Assembly: GCA_000727475.1 (NCBI GenBank)
Contig: KL647309.1
Location: 1,061,820 to 1,125,819, forward strand
Reading direction: 5' to 3'
Origin: Sarcocystis neurona
Taxonomy: Eukaryota > Apicomplexa > Conoidasida > Eucoccidiorida > Sarcocystidae
DNA length: 64,000 bases
Each line of letters opens with the position of its first letter. The stretch's first letter is position 1. Made by a program: the position numbers and the translations under genes. The notes below the pieces were generated by a model, which saw nothing but the letters and a program-made list of their open reading frames with translations, searched no databases and had not been told where the DNA came from. This document shows positions 59,639-64,000 of this stretch, piece after piece.

Positions 59639-61029
59639 TTTGGTATCGTAGGAAGATATGCTGGCGTTACTCTCCTTTCCTCGAGTAGCCCTAGAGTGAG
59701 TTGTGTCTTGATCAATGATTGCTAACAACGTACCCATATAGGCAACACGCGGCAGAATGCGAGTTTACTCTGCACCAGACGCATTTTTCCAGGAACCCAA
59801 GACAGCGTCTCCAGCCAGCTCTACAGCGTGCGCCCACGAATTTCTGCCGACACATACCAATTGACAAAAAGAGGCTTTCAAGTAGAAATGGTGACCTGTG
59901 CTCAGGTCAGTGAGATCCTAGGGTACTGCTTCACTCAGTAGCCACATATTATACAGTCAATGTACGCAGCACCAGTGTATGTAACTCCAATGGGCGCACC
60001 AACTTTCTTCAGGTCGACGAGATGTACAGACATCCAGCTACGGCGGTCGCCTTGTCATTCGCCTGCTCGTACACACTTAACATACTACTCTACATCGTGT
60101 ATAGTTTCGTGGAGCTAGGGCGCAGGGGCCAAAGTCTATCGCAAGGTGTAAGCATGAAAGTGGGTAGATCCGCGCTTGTGCTTGTACCTAATTCAGCGTG
60201 GCCAGCCAGCATTGTGCGACCGTGATTGACGACCAGGAGGGTACGAATGGCCTCCGGTGGAAAGTGGGAATGGTCGAGGGGAGGGCCGCACCAGCGGCTC
60301 AGGCGCAGGGGCGCGCAGGAGTTAGACGTCGTACGTTTCAACGTGCGACAAGCGTACTCCGTCCACCATTTGCCCAATCATTAACATTCCCTAACTGAAG
60401 ACTCATCTACTGCGATACCAGGCGCAACTCGTTCGTACAAGAGGAGGGACATCTTACGTGAAGCTGCAAAATGGCTCGTCTTTTGACAAGACGATCTTAG
60501 CGAGAGTATCTTTGAGAATCTGTATTGCGCAGAGAGCCTAATTTTGTCTGAAGGTGGATGCACAAAGGAAGAATGTCACGGGGGCAAAGGTGTGCGACAG
60601 AGGAGACATTCGTTGACCTAGTCGTGCACCCGCGTATTTCCGTGTCGCAGCTACAACGACGCGTAACGAAGTTGCAACAGGCTGGCCCCTCACTGCCAAA
60701 CTCCGGAAGAAAGTCTGCGTTGAGAATCGAACGGTTGCACAGCCACAAGGCTGTCACCAGCGTCAGCTGGCAAGAGTCAGTGCGTCTGATGGTAAATTGC
60801 GTTTTAACATGGGCTCCTCGTGAACTGCGGTATGCAAAGTCCTTAACTTGTGCTTCCGACTCCAAATCGCGCGATAGCCTTATTTTGCCCCTGCGTCACA
60901 GCAGCTCGGAACTCCAGCTACGCTAAAGAAAAATGTACTGCGCGTCTGCGTTGTGCAGCACGCTGCCACGTGGGCGTCAGTCTCGGGACACAGTATCATC
61001 GGAAAAGTGGAATTCCGCAGGTTAAAAAA

Positions 61030-61392
61030 GCCAGCCCCTTTTTTAAAGAGCATGGTGGACCGCGAAAGGCACACTTCTGTCAGTGTCACACGTTTGAAAT
61101 CAACCACTGGATTTCTTTACCATGCGGCACATCGATGTCCTCGACTTCTACCACACTCATGCCTGGCCAGCTCCCCAGGTTCTCGTGACCTTCGGGGACC
61201 TGGCATTAGTAAAGTTGAAGTGTCAGGACGAAAAGACCAACAACTCTCCAGTTGCGATCCCGTCGACCGCGTGAAGCATCCCAGAAGACGCTGCGAAGTT
61301 TGCGGTCTTGCTCTCTGTGGAACACAACTGGCCTTCGGGGCATTACGTGGTCCAGGACTATCACGCTGTGTCCGTAACACGCACCTTGATCG
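61030..61392 (+). repeat. Left arm of a large inverted repeat (unit A)
   Basis: About 360 bp that recur in reverse orientation at 61665-62030 with about 90% identity by eye. A frame without stops runs through it on the plus strand (60953-61402) and includes RRRCEVCGLALC, a Cys pair arrangement reminiscent of the C-terminal zinc ribbon of piggyBac-like transposases. That likeness is weak. Confidence 0.85.
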
Positions 61393-61397
61393 GACTC

Positions 61398-61485
61398 GCT
61401 GAATCCGAGGGACATCTCTATGTAGAAGTGAGGCCCTGAGTGCATATAAAGTTGTAAACGCATGTACTTTCAGACCCAGATAGGT
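61398..61485 (+). repeat. Unit B, copy next to the left arm
   Basis: About 88 bp, from CGCTGAATCCGAG to CAGACCCAGATAG, repeated inverted at 62052-62143 with roughly 80% identity. Here B follows A on the plus strand. Confidence 0.8.
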
Positions 61486-61664
61486 GGTAATTTGGCAATG
61501 CCAGCGGAATAACGGGGTCGTCGCTGTGGCGGCTCACTGGCACGATCGCACCTGACTAAGCGCGCACGGTCTCACGGGGTCCTCGCTCTGGTGCTTCGTC
61601 GCTCTGTCCCAGCTAACCACGGCTACAGGACGTCAGTTTCACAGAGCACTGGAGATGTTCGCAA

Positions 61665-62030
61665 TATGATCAGTGTGCCTCTTACGGACCCAGCGTGATA
61701 GACCTGGATCACGTGATGGCCCTAAAGCCAGTTGTGTTTCACAGAGAGCAAGTCCGCAAAGTTCGCAACGTCTTCTGGGATGCTTCACGCGGTCGACGGG
61801 ACCGCAACTGAAGAGTTGTTTGTCTTTTCGTCCTGACACTTCAACTTTACTAATGCCAGGCCCCCGAAGGCCACGAGAACGTGGGGAGCTGTCCAGGCAT
61901 GCGTGTGGTAGAAGTTGAGGACATCGATGCGCCGCAAGGTAAAGAAATCCAGTGGCTGATTTCAAACGTGTGACACTGACAGAAGTGTGCCTTTCGTGGT
62001 CCAGCATGCTCTCTAAAAAAAGAACTGCCT
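61665..62030 (-). repeat. Right arm of the large inverted repeat (unit A)
   Basis: Reverse-oriented copy of 61030-61392. The minus-strand frame through it (62034-61639) is also free of stops and conserves the same peptide, including RRRCELCGLALC. The arms are separated by about 270 bp, so an RNA spanning both could fold into a long double-stranded hairpin. Confidence 0.85.
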
Positions 62031-62051
62031 TCATGGCTTTGCTGAATCATC

Positions 62052-62143
62052 AACTATCTGGGTCTGGTAGTACGTGCGTTTGCAACTTTAGATGCACGTA
62101 GGACCACACTTTTCGATACAGGAGTCTCTCGGATTCAGCGATT
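62052..62143 (-). repeat. Unit B, inverted copy
   Basis: On the minus strand this copy precedes unit A, whereas in the left set B follows A, so the two sets are permuted and not a simple mirror image. Confidence 0.8.
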
Positions 62144-62361
62144 CCAAGGCGCTCTTCGGGCTCTATTGCCTTCCGTGATATGCGAGATTTTGAACAGTGG
62201 AGGGCATCACTACTGAAGCGCGAAGAGTGGTGACATACTGTTAGCTAGACACGTCTCTCAGGTTTAGCGAGTACATTGCGCTCTTGGGTACCGTAACGCT
62301 TTCCCTCACACATGAGATTTGAACGGTGGAGCGTGTTACGCCTGAAGCGCGAAGAGTGCTG
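62124..62361. repeat. About 110-bp direct repeat, two copies (unit C)
   Basis: Copies start at 62124 and 62252 (offset 128 bp). Shared blocks: GTCTCTC, GCGCTCTT, TGAGATTT or its variants, GAACRGTGGAG, and CTGAAGCGCGAAGAGTG at the end. Identity is moderate, highest at the two ends. The first copy overlaps the outer end of unit B. Confidence 0.75.
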
Positions 62362-64000
62362 TTGCCAATGAAACGCTGGGGCGCCACCACCGAGTGCATG
62401 ACGGCGCTTGTATTTTCTGGTATGTCCTCTCGATAAAAGCTCATGGTTACGTAGTTCCTCCAAGTGCAACCGACGCAATGAGCAAAAAGCATGGCACTGA
62501 TTCCCTCTATGCAGGCTGCCTACACGTACTGGCACACTTGACGGTATGCCTTTCACCAAATTCGGCTAGCAGAAGGAACTGCAAGTTCACGTCAGAGTAG
62601 CGCGACACGCACAAGGGCCGCTAGCGTGCTGCGAAGTACAAGATCCGACAATCCATGGCAGCGTACTCTCCGTCCTATGGTAGCGGACTACGTGGAGCAG
62701 CGAAACCGTTCCCTGGTTCGCGTTACACTTGTTTGAAGCGTGTATCAGAGCTACTGTGTACCGCTTGCCCCTGCTTACCACTTACATCGGATAGCATGAA
62801 CTCGCTACCCGTAAGAAAGCAAACCTTGTAGCTTAGATCGCCCCCTGCTGGCAAACTTACCTTCAACTGACCGCACCGCCGATAAAAGCCTAACAAGGAG
62901 TTAGAGGACTGGTATGGTGCGATTACGCGCCTTATGGTGATTCAGCTTTAGATGACTGTACACCTTCTACGGTACTGCAGCACCAGCTGCACGTAGCAAA
63001 AGTCCGCTTCCCGAAGGCAGGGCCGCAAAACAACTATCGGAAATCTCCTAGTGGTGCCGCATCGCTTACACGCAGTGAATGCTCCCTTCCCCAAAGCAGG
63101 CCGCCGACGCAGCTGCTAAAATTTCCCTCGGCGTAGGCAATTACGTGGAGCGATTTGTGATTTTCCTCTACGGTGGCGCCTCTACTCAGTGGAAGGCACT
63201 CGAGTGAATAGTTGCATAGAGTGCGACTACATGGGGGCACTGCCAGTGTTGCTGTTTGGCCAGCTCTGCATCCACTGTCACCCTGCTCGTTTCCCTTCAT
63301 TATTTACGTAGCACGTTCGTGTCCGCCGCTTGTCCTAAAAATTCGAAATTCAACGATCGCCGTTGCAAACGCGTGACTCTGCGTCTGCATTCAGCCCAAG
63401 TCGACTGCGTACGCTCTCTCCTGTAAGCCTGACAGATGCGGCCACAATTTCTTCAAAATAGCCCTCGCTGTTGTAACATCAGCGAAACGCATCCTCTGTA
63501 AACGGTGCAACGGAGCACAAGGAACTTTCTCAGAGCAGCCGCTAAATGCGAACTTCCTTGCTCGCAGCAAGTATGACGGAATAGGCGTAGCAGGCATGGG
63601 TCATTTGAGGCCGTCACAGACGGCCTCCACATGCTGGTAGCAATACGCTGTCACGCAAGTGGCACCCGAAACACGTAAGTTGCCGTGGTGTTGCGCCGTT
63701 CAATGTGACATCGTCTCTTGTAAGAAAAAGCGCTGTAATCTGCTTACTGTCCGCTCGGAATCATGCCTTGTTAGCTCCTCTACATGCCGAAGACGGTTAC
63801 CGATTCTTCACGACTTCGTTGTGACAGCCACCAGTGCCTACTGCATCCGTCAACACTATCACAAGCGAGGCGCCAGAGCGGAAAAACGTGCGACGAAGTT
63901 GCAATTAAGAGCAAGCGGGGCTCCCCGGCGCACGAGGCAAAGCATATAGCACTGAACCAGATGCAGCAAGAGGCGATACGGCCGAAGTGGTGACCAACGA
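62362..64000. other. No gene recognised (about 1.6 kb to the window end)
   Basis: Only chance-size frames. A 68-codon minus-strand frame with an ATG at 63597 (to 63391) is mildly protein-like but has no recognisable domain. Confidence 0.45.

Larger units (their letters stand above)
53810..61000. other. No gene recognised (about 7.2 kb)
   Basis: Downstream flank of ISCA2. The open frames here are of chance size. A minus-strand frame at 57613-57326 has a basic helical stretch (LTRLKRRAEQARVKLKKL), and a good donor-like site (GAAAGTAAGT) lies on the minus strand near 57178, but I could not assemble a gene. Confidence 0.45.

Noticed and set aside
60558..60926. 122-codon plus-strand frame before the inverted repeat
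   Set aside because: Chance length; not shared with the repeat copies; no domain.

Overview
The window looks like nuclear DNA from a coccidian apicomplexan. The evidence is mid-range base composition, sparse genes (about five in 64 kb), introns of 0.5-1.5 kb with ordinary GT-AG borders, giant low-complexity intronless reading frames, and proteins (SART1/Snu66, VAP, ISCA2) that are eukaryotic but carry the long low-complexity insertions usual in this group. The low gene density and long introns suit a Sarcocystis-like genome better than a compact one; that genus guess is an inference.

Layout. (1) 202-4411, minus strand: the 3' part of a multi-exon gene of uncertain family; I could link five exons with matching phases, and a perfect 37-bp palindrome sits in one intron. 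(2) 4412-8539: no gene seen. (3) 8540-20482, minus strand: a single uninterrupted 3,980-codon reading frame for a giant, mostly disordered protein of unknown function. (4) 20483-26928: no gene recognised; one 67-bp x 3 tandem repeat. (5) 26929-39768, minus strand: the SART1/Snu66 tri-snRNP gene, which I rebuilt as 11 exons (1,002 codons plus stop) with every splice phase consistent, including an N-terminal Hub1-interacting (HIND) motif. (6) 39769-46197: no convincing gene. (7) 46198-47052, plus strand: an intronless VAP (VAMP-associated protein), complete with MSP domain, coiled coil and tail anchor. (8) 47053-52086: no convincing gene. (9) 52087-53809, plus strand: a two-exon A-type iron-sulfur carrier of the ISCA2 type. 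(10) 53810-64000: no gene recognised, but several short tandem duplications and, at 61.0-62.4 kb, a cluster of inverted and direct repeats that looks like remains of a mobile element.

The identified genes serve separate housekeeping jobs: splicing (SART1), ER-membrane contact and FFAT-motif binding (VAP), and mitochondrial Fe-S cluster maturation (ISCA2). There is no operon-like logic and no sign of a single dedicated pathway. No rRNA, tRNA, CRISPR, viral or toxin genes were seen. Exon borders were set by eye from GT/AG signals, reading phase and family resemblance, not by transcript data.
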